A program made the position numbers and the translations under genes. Below the pieces are notes generated by a model. That model was not told where the DNA came from. It did no database searches and saw nothing but the letters and a program-made list of their open reading frames with translations. This document shows, one piece after another, positions 48,501 to 58,900 of a stretch of DNA of 64,000 bases. The stretch is from contig NC_053045.1 in assembly GCF_003473485.1 (NCBI RefSeq), positions 36,182,494-36,246,493 of the forward strand. The letters run 5' to 3'. Source of the stretch: Medicago truncatula. Taxonomy: Eukaryota; Streptophyta; Magnoliopsida; Fabales; Fabaceae. How positions within the stretch are numbered: position 1 is the stretch's first letter; each line of letters starts with the position of its first letter.

Positions 48501-49225
48501 GTAATAAGGAGTTTTCATAAGCTATCATGAAGAGCTTATAGATATAATAAAGCATATGGACATGTCATAAGTTATTTTCATCAACGCTGCCAAACGGTCC
48601 CATAATTAGTCAATATAAAAACACCCTAAATAATAAACAATATATCATTTTAATGGAAGATTATGAATGAATAAGACTAATTAATTCATATTATGATATA
48701 CCTTCCTGCCCTATACATGTAAACCCCACGGCTTCCCTTCCCAACACCAAGATGTGCTCTACTCCTAAAGAACAATCTAGCACCTTCCAACCCACAACGC
48801 ATCAAAGCAGTATCTTCACTCCCTAATTCAATCACCGCCGCATTGTACTTCAACAAAGACGAACACAGCATTTCCACTGCCCTCGCATATGGCCCCGCCG
48901 GCGCACCGTCATAAGGAGCAATGTCCGACAGCCGGACTCTTGCCAGCTGGAAATTCACCGGCGCCGTCGAAACCGGCTCCCCTGACGGGAGAACAGCTGC
49001 GACTGGCGCCGGAAGTAGGGGTTGGCGGTGGGAAGTGATATGAAGAGGCGAGTAAAGTTGGGATTGGGCGGCGGCGGTAGCGGTGGTGGAGGTGGGTGAC
49101 CTAAGGGAAGTGGCGATTGATGAGGAATTTTGATTGGTGGTGAGTTGTGGCAACAGTGCAGAGGGATTGGGATTCTGCTGCTGCTGCTGTTGTTGTTGAT
49201 GCTGCTCTTGCATGATCACTACCAT
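38066..49225 (-). CDS. PUB62: U-box E3 ubiquitin ligase, PUB62 type, with oxygenase-like N-terminal region
   Basis: Twelve minus-strand exons join in phase: 49225-48702, 48101-47985, 47901-47709, 47461-47295, 47153-46982, 46090-46029, 45227-45146, 42841-42784, 42605-42481, 40588-40505, 40417-40347 and 38195-38066. They give 594 residues, or 590 from the second ATG at 49213. A poly-Gln and Ser/Thr-rich N-terminus comes first. Residues about 95-165 and 262-330 resemble a 2-oxoglutarate oxygenase core ([32 protein letters not shown]), but the HxD metal motif before LLTL is replaced by EVE. The U-box lies at about 415-475 ([40 protein letters not shown]). The C-terminus ([37 protein letters not shown]) looks like a KOW-type SH3 fold. 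It probably transfers ubiquitin with an E2; the substrate is unknown. Confidence 0.9.
38995..39324 (-). pseudogene. Broken LINE reverse-transcriptase tail in PUB62 intron 11
   Basis: On the minus strand the frame has [25 protein letters not shown] and [13 protein letters not shown] followed by IKRDLEVN. These match, in order, the conserved tail of plant LINE proteins (YGxECW, PVxRxxQM, RGRGRPKKT, KKDLEVN). Stops and compressed spacing show decay. It is the same type as 32400-32768 and 59255-59425. Confidence 0.65.
41799..42442 (-). mobile_element. TRIM retrotransposon, minus strand, interrupted
   Basis: Two LTR copies with 'cacaaccccacaaaaccggc' read on the plus strand lie at 41799-41917 and, split, at 42033-42054 plus 42381-42442. 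Next to the second LTR is GCTCTGATACCA (42021-42032), the inverse of the methionine-tRNA primer site TGGTATCAGAGC. The internal part is about 100 bases and has no coding capacity, which defines a terminal-repeat retrotransposon in miniature. The outer end of the split LTR lacks about 35 bases. A second TRIM sits inside that LTR. Confidence 0.75.
42056..42380 (+). mobile_element. TRIM retrotransposon, plus strand, nested in the previous TRIM
   Basis: LTRs at 42056-42176 and 42256-42380 share 'attgggaaaaacccaagtcc' through 'aatttcaaca'. The primer site TGGTATCAGAGC (42177-42188) follows the first LTR directly, and a purine tract GAGGGGGG precedes the second. The whole element is about 325 bases with an 80-base interior and no genes. 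The first two bases of the 5' LTR differ from the TG of the 3' LTR, and no clear target duplication is visible. It lies in PUB62 intron 9. Confidence 0.8.
43421..43806. repeat. 193-bp tandem duplication in PUB62 intron 7
   Basis: Two adjoining copies (43421-43613 and about 43614-43806) start 'aaaataaacataaacac' and end 'gaggaaggaaggc'. They differ at only a few positions, so the duplication is recent. Confidence 0.88.
44193..45096. repeat. 446-bp tandem duplication in PUB62 intron 7
   Basis: Copy 1 (44193-44638) and copy 2 (44639 to about 45096) both start 'ccgatctatca' and run in the same order through 'gcaacattaccttgcatttg', 'aatagatatattctatac' and 'ggctgttggccatg'. The copies differ by scattered substitutions and small indels, so this is older than the 193-bp duplication next to it. 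The array stops about 50 bases short of the U-box exon at 45146. Confidence 0.88.
45529..45573. repeat. (AG)22 microsatellite
   Basis: This is an uninterrupted run of AG dinucleotides in PUB62 intron 6, about 300 bases upstream (in gene direction) of the U-box exon. Its length and purity suggest it is variable between individuals. Confidence 0.95.
45690..45711. repeat. (GT)n microsatellite
   Basis: About eleven GT units follow a short (TA)n run, in the same intron as the AG repeat. Confidence 0.9.
48190..48600. mobile_element. MITE in PUB62 intron 1, split by a SINE
   Basis: Flanking halves 'tgttatgtatgagctattttt ... caaattatttccatata' and 'catataagtaataagg ... gccaaacggtc' line up with the uninterrupted MITE at 28755-28992. 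The split is at the 6-bp duplication CATATA, where the SINE at 48259-48493 is inserted. Confidence 0.6.
48259..48493 (-). mobile_element. tRNA-derived SINE, minus strand, nested in a MITE
   Basis: CATATA flanks the insert at 48253-48258 and 48494-48499. On the minus strand the head has 'gatgacctggtggtgtaggc' (A-box region) and 'caggttcaaatcc' (B-box), then a body of about 150 bases, and it ends in an A-rich tail (plus-strand T-run at 48261-48266). The target duplication, internal promoter boxes and A-tail together make the SINE call fairly strong. Confidence 0.7.
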
Positions 49226-51410
49226 AAATCATTCTGAACTGAATTTGAATAATTTGATGATGACTCTGTTAGGATTTGTGTTTTCCAATTCAAAGCTTAT
49301 ATTGCGATCAATTGCCATAGTTCATCAATCATGGTTTGAAGCTCATCCATGTTCTTGTACCTTTTCAGCAGTGAACACACAACATCCAACTCCATTTCCC
49401 TTTACTTTCCTTATTTGTTTTAACATAATACCCAAAATACCCTTATTTAATGAGTTTGATAAACGTACTTAGATTTGGTTAATGAGTTTGTTAAACGTAC
49501 TTAAATTGAAGTTTTGTAAATATACTTGAATTGAGTTTACTTGTATTTACTTCATCTTAGTTGAGTAAAATCTTAATGTCTACGTGGTGTGTCTGGGTTT
49601 TTGTAAATATGTTTGAGTTGAGTTTGAGTAAAATCATGCCGTATATGTGGTGTGTGAGTTGAGTTTATGTAAACGTGCTTGTGTCGAGCTTAAATAAATG
49701 TATTTGAATTAAGGTTGCATAAGATCTAAAAACTCATGATTTACATGTAGCATGTGAACTGAATTTATGCAACATACTTGACTTGAATTGAGTTTAGATA
49801 AATATACTTGAACTGACTTTTTGTAAACGTGTTTAAAGTGAGTTCATGTGTGTTTCTCTCATGCATAAAAAAAAATGAATACACAAAAAATATTCAACTC
49901 AGAAAACTTATAAAAGATCTTGTGTAAGTTCCTTCGACCTTTGATCAACTTGCCCTTAGACCTCAACTTCTTGGGTGGGCTTTTTATGGTGGATTCCCCA
50001 TGGTCATATGGTGCAGCTTTTGTCCAAATGATCTTTGTCCTTTTTGATGTTTGTGCATAAGTCTTACTCTGATTTCTTTCTTTTGTGGTAAAGGTTTAGC
50101 TCAAATCTCTGGTGTTGAATGCATAAATTCATTCAAAATGAACTATGGAAATTAAGGGGGTATGTTGAGCATCTCCCCCTTGAAACGAGTTGTTGCGGTC
50201 AAATTGTGACGTGTAAAGTGGCAATTGTGACGTGTAAAGTGGCAGCACACCACGCCTCTGGTTTGAGGTTCATGTGTACAGTGCCTCTTTCATTTTCGCT
50301 ACAATCAGGGAATAAAGGTGTCAATGATTCAATTAACCCTGGTTCAGTTAATTCTTCCATCAATTGATTGAAGTCTTCCCCGCAGTCGTTGTCGAACAAA
50401 TTGTAGTAACTATCCTCTAACCTTAAACTAACCAAAGTGCAAACAATTGACTTAGCCATTAATAATACTACTTTGCCAGGAACCACCATCTCATATTTCT
50501 CCTTATCAGGGTCTTCAGAGATAAGTGAGAAAATTATAATGAAAAATTGTAATAATGAACAATTATTTTGAGATAGATTGATAATAAACTTTATCGGGAG
50601 AGAATGATGTAAAAGAAACTATAAGAGTGATAAAGAATAAGAGAGAAGACAATTAATGAAAGAGAGTGAAACATCAACGATAAACTTCAATCGTAGCATT
50701 GTCCCTAACTTTAACCTAACACAAACATTGACCTTGTTCAAACTTGAACCCTAAACACCAATAAGTCATAAGAGAAATTTGTATAACTATTAAACATTGT
50801 ATGATAAACATGATGTGGAATAAATAGTCACAAGAAACTGGATTTAAATTGCGATCCTTTTAAAATTATTCCTGAAGCTTAATAAGTTTATATTCTCAAC
50901 AATTTTTTTGGTAAATGTTAGTCAAATAAGATTATAAAGTTTTAAAACAAATGGTTTATATAGGACCAAAACATTTTGTATTAAATAAACTTTAAATGTT
51001 TAAATAGTTTGAATAAGGACCAAAATATTCTGGATGAAATAAAATTTGAATGTTTAAACTGTATCAATTAAGGACCAGAATATTCTAGAGAATAATTATA
51101 TATTTAATATATAAGCAGAATAAGAAAAACAATATTAAGCTTAGGTATAAAAACTTTTTTTTTTTGACAAATACTATATTGTTATGGAGAATGATTAGAT
51201 AATTAATATTAAAGCATAATGATCAAATAATATTATATGTTGATTTAAACGTGAGTTTACTATTCAGAAATTGTTTTATATTGGACCAAAATGTTCTGGA
51301 AGCAGTTATATGATTAATATTAAATAAAATGATAAAATAATATTAATTAAGGATCAGGGTGGTCTGAAATTTGGTTGTGTTTTAAATAGGACAGGAATGT
51401 TCTTGATAGA
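49226..51410. other. Spacer upstream of PUB62 with degenerate repeats
   Basis: The first 200 bases are probably PUB62 leader and promoter. From 49450 to about 49850 a loose tandem motif of the form 'gtaaacgtacttgaattgagttt' recurs with variable spacing. Between 50940 and 51400 the motif 'aggaccaaaatattctgga' recurs four or five times. One unexplained minus-strand open frame lies at 50199-50489 and is listed separately. Confidence 0.5.
50199..50489 (-). other. Unidentified open reading frame, possible gene fragment
   Basis: There are 96 codons from ATG, and the frame stays open about 70 bases further upstream. The protein reads EDSYYNLFDNDCGEDFNQLMEELTEPGLIESLTPLFPDCSENE, acidic and of protein-like composition. 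It contrasts with the Phe/Ile/Lys-rich translations typical of AT-rich spacer here. I recognise no family. Its tail lies in a short duplication ('tgacgtgtaaagtggca' twice, 50207-50243). It may be a captured or orphaned exon. Confidence 0.3.
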
Positions 51411-51419
51411 TTAATAAAA

Positions 51420-52289
51420 GAGTAAATAGTCAATTTTCCTCTTGAAATTGTAAGTTTCATCAATTACCACCCTGAAATTAACAAAACTTCAATTACCTCC
51501 CTGAAATTTCACAACGTTAGTCAATTTACCCCCTCCGTCAAATTTTTCTGTTAGTGAACATGACGTTTTGCAAATACCCCCCTGAAGTTTTGCACTTATG
51601 TGCAAAATGCCCCCCAAACTTAAAAATTTATATTATTTTTTTCTTAAAAACAAACAATTAATAGTTAAATATTAAAACTAACTATTAATTTTGGAATTTG
51701 GGAAAACTACATGCATATATACATCAAAATAGGCTCTAAAATGGGGAAAAATATGTATTTTTTAAAGTGACAATAATGGGATGATTTGTGGATTAATATT
51801 GGGGGTTGTGTAGTTTAAATGGTTTGAGCAAATTGTTGAAGGAGTTAAAAGACTAAAATGGTGAAGAAGAAAATATAAATTTAAATCTGATTATTAATTT
51901 GTTTATAAACCTCTAAAAATAATAATTTGTCTATTAGAAATAATCATTATTGTCACTTTAAAAATACACATTTTTCTCTATTTTGATGTATATATGTATG
52001 TAGTTTTTCCAAACTCCAAAATTAATAGTTAGCTTTAATATTTAACTATTAATTGTTTGTTTTTAAGAAAAAATAATATAAATTTTTAAGTTTAGGGGGC
52101 ATTTTGCACATAAGTGCAAAACTTCAGGGGGGGTATTTGCAAAACGTCATGTTCACTAACAGAAAAATTTGACGGAGGGGGTAAATTGACTAACGTTGTG
52201 AAATTTCAGGGGGGTAATTGAAGTTTTGTTAATTTCAGGGGGGTAATTGATGAAACTTACAATTTCAGGGGGAAATTGACTATTTACTC
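51420..52289. mobile_element. Fold-back Mutator-like element with about 350-bp arms
   Basis: ATTAATAAAA flanks both ends (51410-51419 and 52290-52299). The left arm begins GAGTAAATAGTCAATTT and the right arm ends with its inverse. Inverted similarity runs through 'ccccctccgtcaaattttt', 'tttgcacttatgtgcaaaa' and 'ttaatagttaaatatt' to about 51780 and 51945. The short centre has no coding capacity. Long inverted arms with a 9-11 bp duplication fit a Mutator-type fold-back element. Confidence 0.75.
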
Positions 52290-52299
52290 ATTAATAAAA

Positions 52300-55260
52300 G
52301 TATTATAATTGTGATAGTGTGTGTGTGGTGTAACACAAATAATAAGAGAAAGGAAATAGAGAATAACACAGGAGATTTATCGTGGTTCATCAAAGTTGGC
52401 TACTTTCAGTCCCCACACTTATGAGTGGCACTATATTTTCTTGGTCACACCGAATCAGCCTCTTACACTATGTATTGTCAACCTCATTAGGCTTCTACAA
52501 TTCTTTGTTTTTGCAAAAGAAAGGTTGGAACAATTCTTACTCAAACTATTGTAACGAATAGACTTGAGAACTATATTACACTTTGTATGATGAGATGATT
52601 TTTGGATCAAAGATGTTTCTCAACTCATGTTTGAGATTCTAATAAACAAACTCAAAAGATTATGATCCAATAATACAGTGAGAGAGTTGGAGTTTGTTAT
52701 TTATGAAGATTTTATGTTGTAGTGAAGATTTCACATACATAATTATGTTTTTTATGTTCAAACTATTGTCATAAACCTTCATAGCCTTCCTCTATTTATA
52801 GGAGATGTAAGCCTTGGAGAACAAGCTTAAAAAAGAGTTGTTGAACACGTTTTTTAATGAAAAAAATGCTCCATAATGTTGCTTGGTGAGAAAGCATGAA
52901 TTATGTTTACTGAGAAAGTTATCCAAAACGTTTTCTCTGTTCCATCCAATATTGGGCACAAAGTAACACGTTTTGCAAGTTAGTTGTAATCTTGTTGTAT
53001 AAACTTGTTGGTCACCTTTTAAGACGTGTTGATGTCATCTTGATGTCATATGATGATGCCATATCTAAGGAACGACTTTGAGAACTTTCTTTGATGGTTT
53101 TGCTTACCCAGAACTTGAGCAAAAGAAGGAACATGTTTTGCAAGTTGTTATGATGGTAATATTGTTGTAGAAGCTTGTCAGCCACTTCATAAGATGTGTC
53201 GATGTCATATGCTTTTTTCACGAGGAACAACTTCGAGATATTTCTTTAATGGATCTTTTCACTTATTCCTTAATGGGTTGAACTCTTTTAAGGTCATTAT
53301 GATGAAATCTATGTTCTTTTGCTTCCATGTGCAATAATGTCTTGATTTGTCTTGACATTTTGTCTTTTAATTCTTTAAGGATCTTGATTATTATGACCAT
53401 TTATTCCTTCTTTTGATGAGACAAAGAGAATAAAATTTATTTTTGATCTTAATTACAAAGATCTTTGACATTGCTCAAAAGTTCACATTTTGTCATTTGA
53501 TTTGTTTGTTGTTTTGATGAAGATGTTTTTGTTAGCTTTGCAAGGTCAGAACATTCTCGTTAATACATTCTCACAAAACACGTTAGTAGATAACAAGATA
53601 ATAATTGTAATACGTTTGTTATCATTGAAACATCAAGAGAGGATGTTCTCCTCACTTTGTATAACCATAATGTTCTTTGTAGGAACATGAGAAACTTTTT
53701 TCAGTCAAAATTCCTTTGATTGATTTCTATTCTCCCAAATCATATCTTGAATCATCCCAAGTCTTTTATGATGAAATCTTAGTGCATATGATCATCAATT
53801 TTCTTCCATGTGATCATAAATTTTCTTCTTTGATAATTCTCCAATTAATGAACGACTTAATGAATAACTCATTCATGAATTAGTTTCTCTTCAAAGTTGA
53901 TATAATCATTTCGATGAAGTAATGAGAATATTTTCGAGTGTAATAGTCATCTTCATCATGAGAACATTCTTTCATTAAAGTTGATAATGTTCTCTTCTAT
54001 ACGAGAAAACAATATCTTCTTGGTCAATTAACCTTAAATTATGCAATTATTCTCTTAGTGATTCCATACAATGTTTCTTGTCCATTGAGTATCTTTCAAA
54101 TATTAACCATTTATTCGTCGAATCTTTAAGGCTTTGTTGAAAACTATGTCGTGACGAGGACGAGTCAATTAATCATGAAATTCATATTTCTGTTGAATCT
54201 TCAATCAACACTTATTTGATTCAAATAATATTTCTTCTATATCTTCTTTAAGCCTGTGGTGCTACTATTTTGATATTCTTCCACAAAGTATATATATACA
54301 CTTGTAAGAGACTTCTTTTTTATCTACTTCTATTGAAAAGACTTAAGTGCAAACATTAGTAGATCATCATGGAATGAAATTAAAAATACACAATTAAATA
54401 AAATCCAGAATTATGTTCTATACAAAATGTGAATAACATTTTAATGTAAAAATATCAATAGTCCTTATTTTTTTTTTTTGAAATATCAATTCTCTTTATA
54501 ATTGCTAGGGGAGGACGAGTAAAAATTGGTAGGAGAATGAAAATTTGGTAGGAGAATTCAAAAAGTTAGCTTTTAAAATTTTCATGTTTAACTAGCATAG
54601 TTAAATAAAATTCATAAAATACATTTATCATCTTCCATAATTTGAAATATTAAAAAAAAAAAAATCATGTAATCAAATTTTTTTTTATAAAGAAATAAAA
54701 ATAAACAAATATGTCATTTTATATTTACCAGTCATTTTACCAAACATTTTAATTTTAATAGGCTATATTTTCAGTTACAAGTTATCAGTAATTAACTATA
54801 AACTAAATTTTTCCCTTAAAAAAAAAAAAACTATAAACTAAATTTTCAACTATCAACCAGCTTATATCTTATTTTTACCAACACACCATTTTTTATCTCT
54901 CTCCGTCATATATTATGGACTATGAACCATTACCAAACTTATTTTCAAACCTTGTTAGCGGATGGTTTAAGCGTGTGTCCATTTCAACGACGTAGCTGCT
55001 GTTTTGTTTTTCTCTTTTTTCATGTAATAAAAAAAAAACATGATTCTGAATTTATTATTTATCTGACCTAAGTAAAAGAAATTGCTGAAAGTAACAAAAA
55101 AAAAAAAAGAAAAAAAAAAGGAGAATGGCCGTAGGGATAAGCTGTTTGCTATAGGCGAAATAAAAAGGAACGCGAATAAATTAAAACGAAGAGAAATTAG
55201 CGAGGAGGGGGATACTGCAGACGGAGCGATAAATCACAGATCTATCTATTCATCGGAGAA
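52300..55260. other. Spacer upstream of TAF15b, probably decayed retroelement
   Basis: Sequence at 52370-52520 ('ggagatttatcgtggttcatc', 'cagtccccacac') has the style of legume LTRs, but I find no partner LTR, primer site or coding domain. 52560-54400 is AT-rich without genes. 54480-55060 holds short repeats and A/T runs. The CT-rich sequence at 55270-55350 is probably TAF15b leader. Confidence 0.35.
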
Positions 55261-55636
55261 GAAGAGAACATAGCAGAGCGCGTGCGTACTTCTCTCCCTC
55301 ACGCGCTTCTTCGATTCTGGTTAACTCTTCTTTCCCCTCTTCGTTTCTTCATTCCATTTTCCTGTATAAGAATTGAATTGCAGTAATTTCGTTTATTTAA
55401 TCAAATTATCTTCGTTCCTCTTTCAAATTGCTAGATTACTTCATTTGTTATCTCTTTCATTTCCTATTGCATATTTTGCATTATCGTACAACAATTATTT
55501 TTTCAATTTGTCACTTAAACCTATGATATTTGCAGCTTCCGCATTCAATTTTGAACTTATAAAAGTGATATAGATTCGTTTTTCTTATGATTTGCATCCA
55601 TAGTCTTATTCAATTAGGTTAGCATTTTCATACGGT

Positions 55637-55685
55637 TTCACAAGTGCTTATGTCAGTTGATAAGCTCAAATAAGTCAGTCCAAAC
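55637..55685. repeat. End fragment of the GTTTGGAT-type MITE
   Basis: 'cacaagtgcttatgtcag', 'gataagctcaaataagtcagtccaaac' matches the right end of the MITE at 28755-28992. It lies just upstream of the first TAF15b coding exon, in a probable leader intron whose acceptor is 'gttttctcag' at 55890-55899. Confidence 0.5.
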
Positions 55686-55948
55686 AATTATGTAGTGTTC
55701 GCATGCTATTTAGTACAAAATGTCAAATAGCTGTTATAAAGAAGCTATAACATTATCGCATAGCGGAATCTGATTAAATCACTATTTTCCGCGAACCGCA
55801 ATTGACAATACTGGTGTCAAGTATCTTGCTTCTTTTACAATATTGTATTTAGTTTTTACACTGTTAAAAGAAGTGACGTGCATTTGTTTGTTTTCTCAGA
55901 GCTCTGTGCTGGTTCTCATTGCCTTTTATTTCATGATATTGAGATTCG

Positions 55949-58900
55949 ATGGCAAGCATTCCTGGAAAATTTGCTCCTTCTAATGGATCTATCTATGTTT
56001 GCAACTTGCCTTATGGGACTGACGATAATATGTTGGCTGAATATTTTGGCACCATTGGAGTAATAAAGGTATGGAGTCTGCAACTATCCTTCGATTCAAA
56101 ACAATGCTATGTTATTCTCCAATTTTATTTTTCAAGGAAAGGAAATTTTACAGGATTTAGGAATATAACTACCAGAACGTGTTGGTAATGTTTGTGACTT
56201 TATTATGGTCAGTTTGGAAATTCATATTTCTATGTAAGATGTGATTACTTGAATGTTTTTTTTGTCTGTCCTTGCAAAGTGAGGTTTATTTGGGATTACT
56301 GAATGATTGATTTGTTTTTTTTTTTGTTGCATTTTGATTTCCTATTTATGCGGTTCTGTTTTTCTGTGTTGCGTTCTATTTCCAGATTATCATTCATTTT
56401 TCATTCACAATCCATGTTTTGCAGAAAGATAAACGTACAGGGAGACCTAAAATATGGTTATATCATGACAAAGAGACTAATGAACCAAAGGGAGATGCTA
56501 CTGTGACATATGAGGATCCACATGCTGCCGTGGCTGCTGTTGAGTGGTTTAACAACAAAGATTTTCATGGCAATACAATTGGAGTTTATATAGCGGAGTC
56601 AAAAAACAAGGATGACCAAACATATACTGCAATAGCAGAACCGGTTGTTGCGGGTACTGATGTCGGACCAGAGGAAACTGAAAGTGATGTCGATGGTGTT
56701 AATGGAAGAGGCAGAGGTCAAATTGATGCTTCCAGCAAACCATGGCAACAAGAGGGCGATTGGATGTGTCCGAATACAAGGTCTGTGATATGAGATCGGT
56801 GAGCAGCTCTTTCTTGCTCTTTTACACATTGTTTCAGTCATAGTTTTTTGCAGAAAGAATAACACTTTTTTTTTTGTCATAGCAGTTGCTCGAATGTGAA
56901 TTTTGCTTTTCGGGGTGCGTGTAATCGCTGTGGAAGTGCACGCCCTGCTGGTGCTTCTGGCGTTGCAGGAGGAGGTGGCCGTGGCAGGGGACGTTCTGGG
57001 CCAGATGCAGGGGGTATTGGCCGTCCAGCTGGTGCAACTGCAGGACTATTTGGTCCCAATGACTGGCCTTGTCCAATGTACGATTTTGTCACATTATCCA
57101 TCCCCACATTCTTTCCGTGTGTCTGATTTATTTATACTTGTTTTTTATTTTATATTTTGTTTCTCAATTCTAATTCACTATTTTAGCGATAACAATTAAC
57201 ACATATATATTTCTTATTAAATTTGATAAACACGTTGCCCAGTTTCATCAATTGGGTTACTCATTACTTGTTGTGTTGTATTATGTTGGACGTAGTGCTG
57301 GCGAACAGTTAAGCCACAAGTAAATTGAATATGATAGTGAGATATATGTTTGTATATGTATAATACACAAAGACAACATACTCTTGTGAATGAACATGGC
57401 TCAGAGAAGAGTTAATGATACCTGTTTTCTTTAATTGATACCTCCTGATTTTGCACTTTGCAACGTTGGCTGCATGAGATTTGTTAACTTTGATAAGGAA
57501 ATTTTATAAACTAGCCAAATTGCGTTCCCTTTTGCATTGAGTATTAATTTTGGCACATCCCGACCCAATCTATCATTTTATCATCTACTATTCTAGTTCT
57601 CTATGAATTTTAAAGGAAGCAATCATCATGTGAGAGGTTGATTGAGTGCAAATCTAGTGGCCTTTCCAATTTATATAAGGTCAACTGATTCTGTTACAAT
57701 TTACAGCCAATAAGTGTTTATAGGCTGTTGATAATATGATGATGACGTTGAGGTGAGCTTTGTAACTTCTTTGACTTTGTTGTTAACCTCTCCCCGGGTT
57801 CTGGTTCTTGTCCTCATCTACTGAACTTCTCTTTCCTCTGTCTCTTTTGTCCTTGTGGGTTGTGACAGGGTTCCAGTTGTTGTAGCAAATTTAGGACTAA
57901 GATTGTACACTGTTGGAACTTGGGAGTGTAGTGCAAGTTGGCTATATGATATGGGGCTTATGGTCAGTTATATTATCACTAGTTTTTATTCATTTTGAAT
58001 GAGTCTTGCTCTGCTTAACTGAACAGGCTAATATGATACGGGGCTTATGGTCAGTTATATTATCACCAGTTTATTCATTTTGAATGAGTCTTGCTCTGCT
58101 TAACTGAACATTAGGCCGAGGCTGTTATACAGTACTTATACCTGACATTAAACTTGGAATTGACCTGCATGATGTGGCTTGTACAAGATTTTTTATTTTT
58201 CAATGAAAATTTTAACGTAATGATTTATCTTTCTTGTCTTCTTTTTTGACATAGGTGTGGCAATATCAATTGGGCAAAGCGGTTAAAATGCAATATTTGC
58301 AATACAAACAAGCCTGGGCACAACGAGGGTGGTGTAAGGTATTGTATATAATTCTTTGTATACCTTCAAGTACATACTATTAGTGACAACTCTGATGCAG
58401 GTGAAACTACATTTTTTCGTTGGAAAATTTAACATTTTTAAAAATAAATGAAAACCAAGGTGAATGCTGTAATTTGTAAAGCAAATATTAGAAAATGAAT
58501 TCCCTAGTTTTTATTTATTTTTTAATTGGCAAAATTCAGTTTTGTTTGCCGGGTCAGTATCCTAGATAGGCGATGTGGATTGTCAGCGGTAGGATAGGAC
58601 CAAGTGGCTATTTTGAACTTCTCTGTTCAATTATAGTTATAATTAAAATATAACATGTGATTGACAAGAAAATATTTTGATGCCGAGTGGAGAGTCCCGT
58701 TTATGGTAGTAAAAGATACACTTCTATGTCTTATCGTGTGTTAAATTCATATGCAATCCTGCTCACAATGATCAATCATATTCACTTAATATATGAGCTA
58801 AACATGATTTTCTTTTTCAATACGCCAATGTATGTGATTTTGCGGCATTGTACTTCTTGTTCCTCTAAGGATTAAAAGTATTACATTATGTTGATCTCAA

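Noticed and set aside
49440..49850. Satellite-like tandem array upstream of PUB62
   Set aside because: The 'gtaaacgtacttgaattgag' motif recurs but with variable spacing and heavy divergence, so no unit length can be defined.
56834..57107. Minus-strand frames rich in Pro and Ala near 57 kb
   Set aside because: They are antisense of the Gly/Arg-rich linker of TAF15b.
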